Source: Granulicella tundricola MP5ACTX9 (GTDB lineage Bacteria; Acidobacteriota; Terriglobia; Terriglobales; Acidobacteriaceae). Taken from it: DNA of 64,000 nt. The stretch covers positions 2,170,001 through 2,234,000 of the forward strand of contig NC_015064.1 in the NCBI RefSeq assembly GCF_000178975.2. Direction: 5' to 3'. A program made the translations under genes and the position numbers. A model generated the notes under the pieces. It was not told the DNA's origin and made no database searches. It was given only the letters and a program-made list of their open reading frames with translations. Positions 28,580 through 36,091 of the stretch are shown here, piece after piece (position 1 is the stretch's first letter; each line of letters starts with the position of its first letter).

Positions 28580-28877
28580 TTAAATCTCTCGACCATGCAG
28601 GGAAAACCATTGACCCGGCCCGATGAGCAACGCGGCCCGGAAGGAAAAAGGAAGCAAATGTGCCTTGTTATCAAGGCTATGAAATGATTGTGGCCCACGC
28701 TATCCCACTTGGGTTTCCAAAGGCTCCCCCGTGAGTAGCAGCGCAGGTCCAATCTTTTTGATCTGGCTTATCGTACCTGCTCTTCATAACGCATGAAGCG
28801 TGAAAAAGATTGGAAAGATTACCATGTTGCCGATAAGGGTAACAAACATCCAGATATTGCGGTTACCTTGGTCCCCT
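28580..28877 (-). other. 298-base intergenic region between two minus-strand genes, with nested inverted repeats
   Basis: No plausible gene on either strand. It is AT-richer than its surroundings and probably holds the promoter of the STAS-fused glycosyltransferase gene and the 3' end of the phosphopantetheinyl transferase transcript. It contains a small hairpin, GCCTTG-TTAT-CAAGGC, around 28662-28677, and the larger nested inverted repeat listed separately. Confidence 0.6.
28748..28814. repeat. Nested inverted repeat (12-bp outer arms, 6-bp inner arms)
   Basis: Outer arms TCCAATCTTTTT (28748-28759) and AAAAAGATTGGA (28803-28814) are perfect reverse complements. Inside lies a second palindrome, CTTCAT (28782-28787) with ATGAAG (28793-28798) around AACGC. 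It could be a regulator site or an RNA structure upstream of the exopolysaccharide genes. The identity of the binding factor is unknown. Confidence 0.6.
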
Positions 28878-29654
28878 TCAGGAGTTCAGTAACGCGGTGC
28901 GCTCCAGATCGAAGCATCGAAGGGGCAGATTTGACTCCCCGGCCGCCAACGCTCCTGCAAATCCAATCGGCAGCGATATCCCCCGCACAAAGAAACACCG
29001 GTTTGTAGGATTACTCTCGGCTGAGAGAAAAATCTCCCTCTCTTCTTCAGCGTCGACGTCTACGGCAAACTCTTTGAGTGACAAGGTAATTCCCTGCCCG
29101 TGTGCCTTCGCGACCGCCTCCTTCCGCGCCCACCAGCGATAGAAGACCTGCACCCGCTCCGCTCCTTCCTGCGCCTTCTCGATCACCGCGATCTCACTCG
29201 CCGCAAAGGTGTCCCGCGCGATCTCCAGCGCTTCGATGGTGGGATCGATTGCCTCCACATCCACGCCCAACGTGGCGCTCCAACTCAGTGCGATCAGAAT
29301 GAGTCCACGCGAATGAGAAACGCTGAACTCGATTCCGGGTGTGAAAGGTTTGCCGTGTGCGCCGGTCTGTAAAACAATCTCACGCGGGCTTTGCCGAAGG
29401 GCCGCACCCAGCAGCATCCGCAGGGACCCACGTCCTACGACGAACTCATCCGCGGCCATCCCGGGGCGCAGCCGTTTGAGGCGTTCAACTTCATCGGCAG
29501 TCAGTAGATCTCGGCATCGATCGTAGAGGCGCCCTGATGCCTCGGCGTGCACGCGCCAGAGCTGTATCTCGTCGGCCTCCAATGCGACGGCCCGCTCAGG
29601 ACGAGCCCATGAAGGGTCTGAATGCGTTGCCGACTTCGACTCCATCTCGCCCAT
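28878..29654 (-). CDS. 4'-phosphopantetheinyl transferase, Sfp/EntD superfamily
   Basis: About 258 residues with the Sfp-type signature motifs: WSATLGVDVEAID (the Mg-binding Asp/Glu) and RWWARKEAVAKAHGQG (W-KEA-K), and upstream GRGSLRMLL and HGKPFT-like segments with FSVSHSRG. It moves the phosphopantetheine arm from CoA onto carrier-domain serines, which the ACP and three PCP domains encoded at 0.6-14.5 kb all need. ATG 29654 is chosen because AAGGGAAG precedes it; the frame is open to a TTG at 29681. It is divergent from the O-antigen polymerase-like gene. Confidence 0.93.
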   Translation of the reverse strand: MGEMESKSATHSDPSWARPERAVALEADEIQLWRVHAEASGRLYDRCRDLLTADEVERLKRLRPGMAADEFVVGRGSLRMLLGAALRQSPREIVLQTGAHGKPFTPGIEFSVSHSRGLILIALSWSATLGVDVEAIDPTIEALEIARDTFAASEIAVIEKAQEGAERVQVFYRWWARKEAVAKAHGQGITLSLKEFAVDVDAEEEREIFLSAESNPTNRCFFVRGISLPIGFAGALAAGESNLPLRCFDLERTALLNS

Positions 29655-29790
29655 ACTTCCCTTTTTGAACTGCCTCCGCAATAGCCCGATAGCCGTACTG
29701 TGTCAGCCGACGTGCCATGCGGAACGGCATCCGATCTCGCCTATACTACAAGCGACCTCCGCCGAAACAACCGGGCCCGCACGTCTTTAT

Positions 29791-31143
29791 ATGTCGATTA
29801 TCATCCTCATCCCGACAGCGATCTGCCTCTACGCCATCCTGCGCGGCTCGGTCCAGAAGGCGTTCCTCAACGTCTTCATCCCCATCTTCATGCTCTTCCC
29901 CATCTACTTCTATTGGAAGGTGGCGTTTCTACCGCCCATCGACGTGGCCGAAGCTGTGCTCCTGCCGATCGGCATCGCCATGCTGGCCACGCAGATGAAG
30001 AGCTGGCGCTTCACCAGTATGGATGTCTGGCTGGGCTTCTTCATCTTCAGCAGCGCCTATAGCGACTACCTTCACGGCAAGACCACCGCCGGCATCTTCG
30101 AGTTCTTCAGCAACATCTGCATCGCGCTGGTCCCCTACATGGCCGGCAAGCTCCTGATCGAGCAGTACGGCGCGCGCGTCGCCACCGTGCGCCGCTTCGT
30201 CATCTGCCTCTTCGCTGCCTGCCTCATCGCCGGATACGAGTACCGCATGGGCGCGAACCCATTCAGCCTGATGTGGGCGCGCTTCTTCCCGGATGAACTC
30301 TTCGCCTGGAAGACGCAGTTCCGCTGGGGTTGGGGCCGCGTCTCCGGCCCATATGGCCAGTCGGAGCTTGCCGGTATCGTCTTCTTCTTCGGCCTGGTCC
30401 TCACGTTGTGGCTGGGCTACAACCACCTGTGGGAGCGTAAGTTCTCCCGCGCGAACTGGCTTCCGTTCAACAAGGGGAACATCATCGCGTGGTTCATCGC
30501 CTTCACGCTGCTGATGACACAGGCACGCGGTCCCTGGCTGGGAGCCTTGGTCGCGGTGCCCATTGCGCTGATCGGCCGCGCGAAAAACCTGCGCCGCGCC
30601 GCGATCCTCGTTGCCGTCATAGGCCTGGGCTTCGGGAGCATCGTCTACACCGGCCTCAAGAGCTACGCCAACCAGCCCACGACATCAGACGAGCAGCAAA
30701 CCGCGCAGTACCGCCAGCAACTGCTGGATAACTACGTCCCCACCGCGAAGGCCGGAGGAGCCTGGGGCTGGGGTCAGGACTTTCCACGCGCGATGGGCCA
30801 GGATTCGGTGGACAACGAGTACCTGTTCGTCGCATTGACCCAGGGATGGGTCGGCCTGCTCTCGCTCTGCCTGCTGTCAGCCGAGACGATCGTTCGCCTC
30901 GTGATCGCGATCATCCGCTGCAAGAATAAAGAAGACTGCTACTTCGCACTCTCGCTGCTGGGCATCTTCGCGGGTATGCTGCTCACCCTCTTCACCGTCT
31001 TCCTCGGCAATCAGCCGTATGAGATCTTCTTCCTGCTGTGCGGCTGGTCGCAGTCGCTGGTGATGCGTAAAGCAGAGGCGCTGCCGGAAGTTGAGATCGT
31101 CGACGACCAGCCCCGCCAAAGGTTCCGGCAGATTTACACTTGA
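29791..31143 (+). CDS. O-antigen ligase/polymerase-like (Wzy) membrane protein
   Basis: A 450-residue integral membrane protein with about 11 predicted helices, starting MSIIILIPTAICLYAIL. It contains the segment FFGLVLTLWLGYNHLW, a polar loop rich in Arg (LLMTQARGPWLGAL) and a large periplasmic loop (KSYANQPTTSDEQQTAQYRQQ, ending NEYLFVALTQGWVGLL), the arrangement of O-antigen ligase/polymerase proteins. It probably polymerises or transfers lipid-linked repeat units at the periplasmic side. ATG 29791 has no clear ribosome binding site, and the frame is open upstream to TTG 29665, but that extension is neither hydrophobic nor family-like. A TATACT at 29741-29746 could be its -10 element. Its stop overlaps the next start (TTGA). 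Confidence 0.82.
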   Translation: MSIIILIPTAICLYAILRGSVQKAFLNVFIPIFMLFPIYFYWKVAFLPPIDVAEAVLLPIGIAMLATQMKSWRFTSMDVWLGFFIFSSAYSDYLHGKTTAGIFEFFSNICIALVPYMAGKLLIEQYGARVATVRRFVICLFAACLIAGYEYRMGANPFSLMWARFFPDELFAWKTQFRWGWGRVSGPYGQSELAGIVFFFGLVLTLWLGYNHLWERKFSRANWLPFNKGNIIAWFIAFTLLMTQARGPWLGALVAVPIALIGRAKNLRRAAILVAVIGLGFGSIVYTGLKSYANQPTTSDEQQTAQYRQQLLDNYVPTAKAGGAWGWGQDFPRAMGQDSVDNEYLFVALTQGWVGLLSLCLLSAETIVRLVIAIIRCKNKEDCYFALSLLGIFAGMLLTLFTVFLGNQPYEIFFLLCGWSQSLVMRKAEALPEVEIVDDQPRQRFRQIYT

Positions 31144-33593
31144 AGTCATTCCAGCGAGGTACGTCCCTGCGCCCCCTCAAGCTCCTGCTGCTCTGCCCCG
31201 TGCTTCTTCCAATGTTGTTGATCGGCTGCAAGGCCGGTGCGTCCAAACGCACTGAAGCCAGCGGGCAAACATCGGAACCGCAGCCCTCTGGCCCTCAACC
31301 CTCCATCACGACCATCACGCTGGGTCCAGAGACCATCCGCACCTCCGTCAAGCGCATGGGCATCAACCTCAGCGGTCAGAGCTTCTACGACTCCGGCCAG
31401 ATGTTGCGCAATCTCACCTTCCGCAACCCCGGCTTTGAAGGCGAGATCTGGCAGTCCATCCTGCGCTGTAAATCCGTCACCGCGAACTCCTGCACGGACG
31501 AAAACCAGTACACGCAGTGGCCCGCCGGCTTCCTCAACGGCGCGCATTTCGAGTTCATCAGCGGCCCCGCCAAAGGCGAATCCGGCACCTTACTTTCAAG
31601 CTCTGCCGCGACCCCGCCGCTGGGCGTGACCCTCAGCTTCAACGCGCTACCAAAGGCTCTCGCAGCCAACGACTTCATCCTTGTCCGCATGGATAAGCCC
31701 GGCCACGCCGAAGCCGGATGGTGGCCGAATCTCTCCGGCGGCGCGACGCTTTCCACCGAAACCAAAGACCTTGCACCCGGCACGCTCGGCCGTCAGGCTC
31801 TCAGCCTCAACGCCTCCGCGCCGCTCCAAAGCGCGGCTGTCAGCTCCTACTTTGACAGCTTCCAGGGCCACTCCTTCGTGCAGCTTCACGGCGTCTATCG
31901 CCTGCAGTTCCACGCCAAGCCTACGTCCGCCAGCCACACGCTCGACGTCAAGCTGGAGCGCCTGGATACGAGCCGCGGCATTGAGTCGCTCTTCAGCAAG
32001 TCCATCCCGCTCGTTCCGGGCTGGCACGACTACAGCTTCGACTTCCCCACGAATGAGACGGGCTTCTCGGTCGGCACGGTAGGTCTGACCTTCACCGCGC
32101 ACGAGACCAGCCTGCTGCTCGACGACGTCTCGCTCACCCCGGCCACTCACCCCGCCAACAACCCCACCGCCTTCCGCGACGAGGTCGTCCAGACCCTGCG
32201 TGATCTTCACCCCGGCGTCCTGCGCTATATGGACAATGGCACGGACTTCGGCAGCTCGCTGGACAACATGCTGACGCCCGCCTTCGGCCGTCAACGCGCC
32301 GGCGCAAGCACGCAGTCGACGCTTGCCGAAGACATCCCCATCGGCCTGCACGAGTTTCTGGTCCTCTGCCAGGCCATCGGCGCAGAGCCCTGGTACGCCA
32401 TGGCTCCCGGCACATCACCGGCTGAATCCGCCGCGCTCGTCGAGTATCTGGCCGGGCCGTCAACCACACCCTACGGAGCAAAACGCGCCGCGCTCGGCCA
32501 GCTCAAGCCCTGGACCGAGGTCTTCCCGACCATCCACCTTGAACTCGGGAACGAGGAGTGGAACTCACGCTCCTTTGCCGGCTCCTCCATCGCCGATCCG
32601 ACGGTCTACGGCCAGCGTGCGGGACAGGTCTTCGGCGCGGCACGAACCTCTCCTTACTTCCGTCCGGGCAATTTCGATCTCATCCTCGGCGCATGGTCCG
32701 CAGTGCCTTGGTGGACCGGCCAGGAGCTCGCCTCAACCTCCAACGTTGACTCCGCCGCCGTCGCCCCGTACCTCTTTGCGGAGTTCAACGACGGTTCATC
32801 GCCCGAAGCCATCTTCGGCCCCATGCTCGCGCAGCCGGAGCAGCTTGACAGCCGCCCTGACGGTGCCATGGCCCTGCAGCTCAAGGCCGCCCAGAGCGCA
32901 CCGCATCCCGTCCATCTTGCCGTCTATGAGGTCAATATGGGCAGCATGACCGGCACCGCCTCGCAGTCGGAGATCGATGAGTCCGTGCCCTCGATGGGAG
33001 GCGGTCTCGCCGTCGCCGACCATATGCTGCTCATGCTCCGCGATCTCGGCGTCACCACCCAGGCCTTCTTCTCGCTGCCTGAGTTCCAGAACGACTTCAC
33101 CGCACCCTCCGGCCCCAAGCGCACTATGCCCCTGTGGGGCGCGGTCGTCGATATGGGCGGCAACACCAACCTGCGCCGCCCGCAGTTCCTCGCTCTCCAG
33201 ATGCTCAACCAGGCGATCCTGCCCAACCTCATCGCGGCCCACCTAAGTGGCCCTAACCCAACCTGGAATCAGCCCGAAAGCAACAACGACAAGATCAAGC
33301 TGCCCAACGCGCATGAGCTTCAGACCTTCGCCTTTGCCGACGGCCCCCGCCGCAGCCTGATCCTCTTCAACCTCAGCCGCACGGCCTCTCATCCCGTGGT
33401 CTTCAACGGTGCGAATGCCCCCAGCGGCGCCGTCGAGCAGACCCTGCTGACTTCCTCCCGCATCACCGACTCCAACGAGATACTGGCGAAGGTGAAGCCG
33501 GTCACCACCCAGAACTCACACTTCAATCCCGCCGCACCCTTCCAACTCCCACCCTTCTCCATGACCGTCCTGACCTGGACGGCCCCACACTAA
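31140..33593 (+). CDS. Secreted lipoprotein, clan-A-type glycoside hydrolase-like with carbohydrate-binding module
   Basis: An 817-residue protein with a lipoprotein signal (LLLLCPVLLPMLLIGC). An N-terminal beta-rich region resembles a CBM4/9-type module (about 170-345; WHDYSFDFP, LLLDDVSL). A TIM-barrel-like part carries HLELGNEEWN (candidate acid/base Glu472) and LAVYEVNMGS (candidate nucleophile Glu597), as in GH51/GH39-like arabinofuranosidases. A C-terminal beta-sandwich closes the protein. The family assignment is by motif only. The TTG start overlaps the stop of the polymerase-like gene, so the two are translationally coupled, which suggests a role in trimming or turnover of the exported polysaccharide. 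Confidence 0.75.
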   Translation: MKSFQRGTSLRPLKLLLLCPVLLPMLLIGCKAGASKRTEASGQTSEPQPSGPQPSITTITLGPETIRTSVKRMGINLSGQSFYDSGQMLRNLTFRNPGFEGEIWQSILRCKSVTANSCTDENQYTQWPAGFLNGAHFEFISGPAKGESGTLLSSSAATPPLGVTLSFNALPKALAANDFILVRMDKPGHAEAGWWPNLSGGATLSTETKDLAPGTLGRQALSLNASAPLQSAAVSSYFDSFQGHSFVQLHGVYRLQFHAKPTSASHTLDVKLERLDTSRGIESLFSKSIPLVPGWHDYSFDFPTNETGFSVGTVGLTFTAHETSLLLDDVSLTPATHPANNPTAFRDEVVQTLRDLHPGVLRYMDNGTDFGSSLDNMLTPAFGRQRAGASTQSTLAEDIPIGLHEFLVLCQAIGAEPWYAMAPGTSPAESAALVEYLAGPSTTPYGAKRAALGQLKPWTEVFPTIHLELGNEEWNSRSFAGSSIADPTVYGQRAGQVFGAARTSPYFRPGNFDLILGAWSAVPWWTGQELASTSNVDSAAVAPYLFAEFNDGSSPEAIFGPMLAQPEQLDSRPDGAMALQLKAAQSAPHPVHLAVYEVNMGSMTGTASQSEIDESVPSMGGGLAVADHMLLMLRDLGVTTQAFFSLPEFQNDFTAPSGPKRTMPLWGAVVDMGGNTNLRRPQFLALQMLNQAILPNLIAAHLSGPNPTWNQPESNNDKIKLPNAHELQTFAFADGPRRSLILFNLSRTASHPVVFNGANAPSGAVEQTLLTSSRITDSNEILAKVKPVTTQNSHFNPAAPFQLPPFSMTVLTWTAPH

Positions 33594-34324
33594 CCCAGCG
33601 TCTCCGCGATCACCCGCAGCAGCTCCGCCTGTCCCACGCCAAGGTGATAGAAGTGATCGCCCGGAAACCGCCTCACACTGAACGGTCCGTTCGTAATCTC
33701 GGACCACCGGGCCAGCCCATCCTCGGACACGCTCCGGTCGTCCACCCCGGCAAACGCCTGCACAGGGACACCAAGTTTCTCCATAACTTGATACTCATAG
33801 GTCTCGACGACCTCAAGGTCCGCCCGCAAAATGGGAAGAAAGAACTCCCGCATATCTGCATCTTCTAGAAAACCCTCCGGCACCCCGCCGTAGCGGACGT
33901 TGAGCTCCGCCACAAATTCCGCATCCGCCAGCTTATGCAGCCCCCGATGCCGAAACGGCAGATGCGGCGCATTCCTGCCCGATACGAACAGGCACGCTGG
34001 CCCACGCAACCCATCCCCGGCGATCCTCTGCGCCCACTCAAACGCCAGCAGCGCGCCCATGCTGTGCCCGAAGATTGCAAAAGGCCGGTCCAGGCTCCCT
34101 TTTACCGCCTCATGCAGCGCGTCCACAATCTCACTGACCCGCAATAGCGCACCCTCGGCAATGCGAATCTCTCGTCCCGGCAGCATCACTGGGCAGACCG
34201 AAACTCCGGCAGGCAGCAGTCGTTTCCAACGATAAAAAGCCGCGGCACCCGAACCCGCGTGAGGCAGGCAAAACAGTCTCACCCCATTCGCCAGCAAATC
34301 CCGTTCTGAAACCCATTCCGGCAT
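33590..34324 (-). CDS. Type II thioesterase (GrsT-like, alpha/beta hydrolase)
   Basis: About 244 residues with the external thioesterase layout: RLFCLPHAGSGAAAFYRWKRLL near the N terminus, FGHSMGALLAFEWA with the nucleophile Ser, a catalytic Asp in the VQAFAGVDDRSV segment, and the catalytic His in PGDHFYHL. Such enzymes remove mis-primed or stalled acyl groups from NRPS/PKS carrier domains. ATG 34324 (MPEWVSERD) gives the normal family length; the frame extends to 34789, but that part is Asp/Arg-rich and overlaps the divergent glycosyltransferase. It overlaps the convergent hydrolase gene by four bases. Together with the phosphopantetheinyl transferase it ties this region to the assembly line near the window start. 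Confidence 0.92.
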   Translation of the reverse strand: MPEWVSERDLLANGVRLFCLPHAGSGAAAFYRWKRLLPAGVSVCPVMLPGREIRIAEGALLRVSEIVDALHEAVKGSLDRPFAIFGHSMGALLAFEWAQRIAGDGLRGPACLFVSGRNAPHLPFRHRGLHKLADAEFVAELNVRYGGVPEGFLEDADMREFFLPILRADLEVVETYEYQVMEKLGVPVQAFAGVDDRSVSEDGLARWSEITNGPFSVRRFPGDHFYHLGVGQAELLRVIAETLG

Positions 34325-34435
34325 ACCGATCCCAACTCTCCGACTCAAAAACCTTATCAGACAGGCTAAAATCGTCAGGGCCGGAACTTCCGGCAATCCC
34401 AGTCCCGTCGCAGTCAGGAGTCTGCAAGAGAGACC

Positions 34436-35620
34436 GTGCTTATCCTCCATGTTCTCCTCATTCTCCTGGGCATAGCCCTCCTGCTGGCCACCCTGCCGCT
34501 TGTCATCGAGCTCCTTGCGCTGTCGTTGGCCGCCCTGCTCCCTCCAAAACCTCTGACAGGATCGCGATCTCCTGAGTCCATCGGCCTCACCGTCGTCATC
34601 CCCGCGCACAATGAGGAACGACTCATCGTCGCCTGCGTCCGGAGCATCGTCAGCTCCAGCGCACCCAACGTTACCGTCCTCGTCATCGCGCATAACTGCA
34701 CCGATGCCACAGCCCAGTGCGCAACCGCCGCCGGGGCTCAGGCGCTGATCCTGAACGACACGATCGGGGGCAAAGGCACGGCTCTCCACTATGGTTTTAC
34801 TCAGGCGCTCGCAGCCGGCGCGGACGCAGTCCTGGTCATTGACGCCGACTCCATCATCTCCGCCAACCTCACCTCCGCCGTCACGGCCGCGCTCGCCGCC
34901 GGCTCACAGGCTCTTCAGTGCCGATACATGGTTGCCAACCCCGGCAACACCACGCGCACCCGCTTGATGAGCCTGGCCTTCCTTGGCATCAACGTCCTGC
35001 GTCCCCGTGGCCGAGCCCGCCTTGGCCTCTCTTGCGGCATCTTCGGCAACGGCTTCGCGCTCTCCGCTCAGACGCTTCAGGCGGTACCGTATCTTGCCAA
35101 CTCCGTCGTAGAAGACCTCGAGTACCACCTGCACCTGATCCGCGCCGGCATTCGCGTCGACTTCCTCGACCACGCCAGCGTCCTTGGCGAGATGCCCGAT
35201 ACCTCCGCAGCTTCATCCACCCAACGCGCCCGCTGGGAGGGTGGCCGCCTCCTCATGCGCCGCCAATGGACGATGCCGCTCCTGAACGAAGTCCTGCGCG
35301 GCCGCCTCCGCATGATCGAGCCGCTCCTCGACCTGCGTTCGCTCCCCCTCGCGACCGAAGGCGCACTGCTGCTGCTGCTCCTGATCCCGTCCTTCTGGTT
35401 TCCGTTTCCCTGGTTTGGCGCCTACGCCACCCTGGGTCTCTGCACCCTTCTGCTCTATATTCTGGTCGCGGCCACCCTAGGCCCAGAGCCGGCCCAGACG
35501 CTCAAGGCCCTTGCCTTCGCACCGGGCTATATGCTCTGGAAGATCCTCATGATTCCCAGCACCCGCAAGGCTGCCCGCAAGGATAGTGCGTGGGTCCGTA
35601 CGGAACGTAACGAGCCCTGA
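34436..35620 (+). CDS. Membrane glycosyltransferase family 2 (processive-type)
   Basis: A 394-residue protein with an N-terminal helix (LLILLGIALLLATLPLVIELLAL), a GT2 domain (LTVVIPAHNEERLIVACV; DxD-type VLVIDADS; GNGFALSAQTL; VEDLEYHLHL with the catalytic ED; RARWEGGR resembling QxxRW) and C-terminal helices (LLLLLLIPSFWFPFPWFGAYA). This matches processive or lipid-directed GT2 enzymes such as cellulose synthase-like or N-acetylglucosaminyltransferases. The GTG start at 34436 is supported by AGGAG about 13 bases upstream, which is a wide spacing, so the start is only fairly certain. It is divergent from the type II thioesterase gene. Confidence 0.88.
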   Translation: MLILHVLLILLGIALLLATLPLVIELLALSLAALLPPKPLTGSRSPESIGLTVVIPAHNEERLIVACVRSIVSSSAPNVTVLVIAHNCTDATAQCATAAGAQALILNDTIGGKGTALHYGFTQALAAGADAVLVIDADSIISANLTSAVTAALAAGSQALQCRYMVANPGNTTRTRLMSLAFLGINVLRPRGRARLGLSCGIFGNGFALSAQTLQAVPYLANSVVEDLEYHLHLIRAGIRVDFLDHASVLGEMPDTSAASSTQRARWEGGRLLMRRQWTMPLLNEVLRGRLRMIEPLLDLRSLPLATEGALLLLLLIPSFWFPFPWFGAYATLGLCTLLLYILVAATLGPEPAQTLKALAFAPGYMLWKILMIPSTRKAARKDSAWVRTERNEP

Positions 35621-35636
35621 AGTCTCTCAATCTGGC

Positions 35637-36083
35637 TTATAAGCCGGGCACGCAGAGGTCCCGATCATCCCGCCGTTCCACCAGTTCGATCCCCAGCGGA
35701 TCTTCCCCCACCAGCCAGCAGATGCGCCGCCCTGCAAACGCCACCGCCGGCTTAGGCTCTGAGACAAGCTTCATCCCCGTCGCTTCGAGCTCCGCGATCG
35801 CATCCTCCAGACGTCCGCAGCTATAGCAAAGGTGATTCAACCCTCCACCGCGCTTCAACGCCGCCGTCAGCTTGCTGCCCGGCCCGTCCGGCGCAACAAA
35901 CTCCAGGTAAGACGAGTCGCCATCCAGTCGTGCAAACTGTACGAAGGCCGTCTGTAGCGGATCATGAATAATTTCAGTGATTAAGGTATAGCCATAACGC
36001 GCGACGTACAACGCCGCCGTTACGTCGATCGCCTTCGTCGAATACCCCACATGGTGCAGACGAAGTGGCCCCGGATCGCTCAT
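35637..36083 (-). CDS. VOC-superfamily (glyoxalase-fold) protein
   Basis: A 148-residue protein with the paired beta-alpha-beta-beta-beta modules of the VOC fold. The metal-ligand pattern is recognisable: His in LRLHHVGYST, Glu in YLEFVAP, His in GLNHLCYSCG and Glu in GIELVE. Length and first module resemble methylmalonyl-CoA epimerase or lactoylglutathione lyase, but the exact substrate cannot be set. Its 3' end is convergent with the GT2 gene; a 12-bp palindrome, GGCTTATAAGCC (35634-35645), overlaps its stop codon. Confidence 0.8.
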   Translation of the reverse strand: MSDPGPLRLHHVGYSTKAIDVTAALYVARYGYTLITEIIHDPLQTAFVQFARLDGDSSYLEFVAPDGPGSKLTAALKRGGGLNHLCYSCGRLEDAIAELEATGMKLVSEPKPAVAFAGRRICWLVGEDPLGIELVERRDDRDLCVPGL

Positions 36084-36091
36084 ACAAAGCC

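Noticed and set aside
28755..28785. Sigma54-type promoter (TGGC...TGC) in the intergenic region
   Set aside because: The distance between the two conserved elements is two bases too long for a functional sigma54 promoter.
26000..30000. dif-type XerCD recombination site near the skew switch
   Set aside because: I looked for the 28-base dif pattern in the intergenic parts and found no convincing match; only unrelated inverted repeats.
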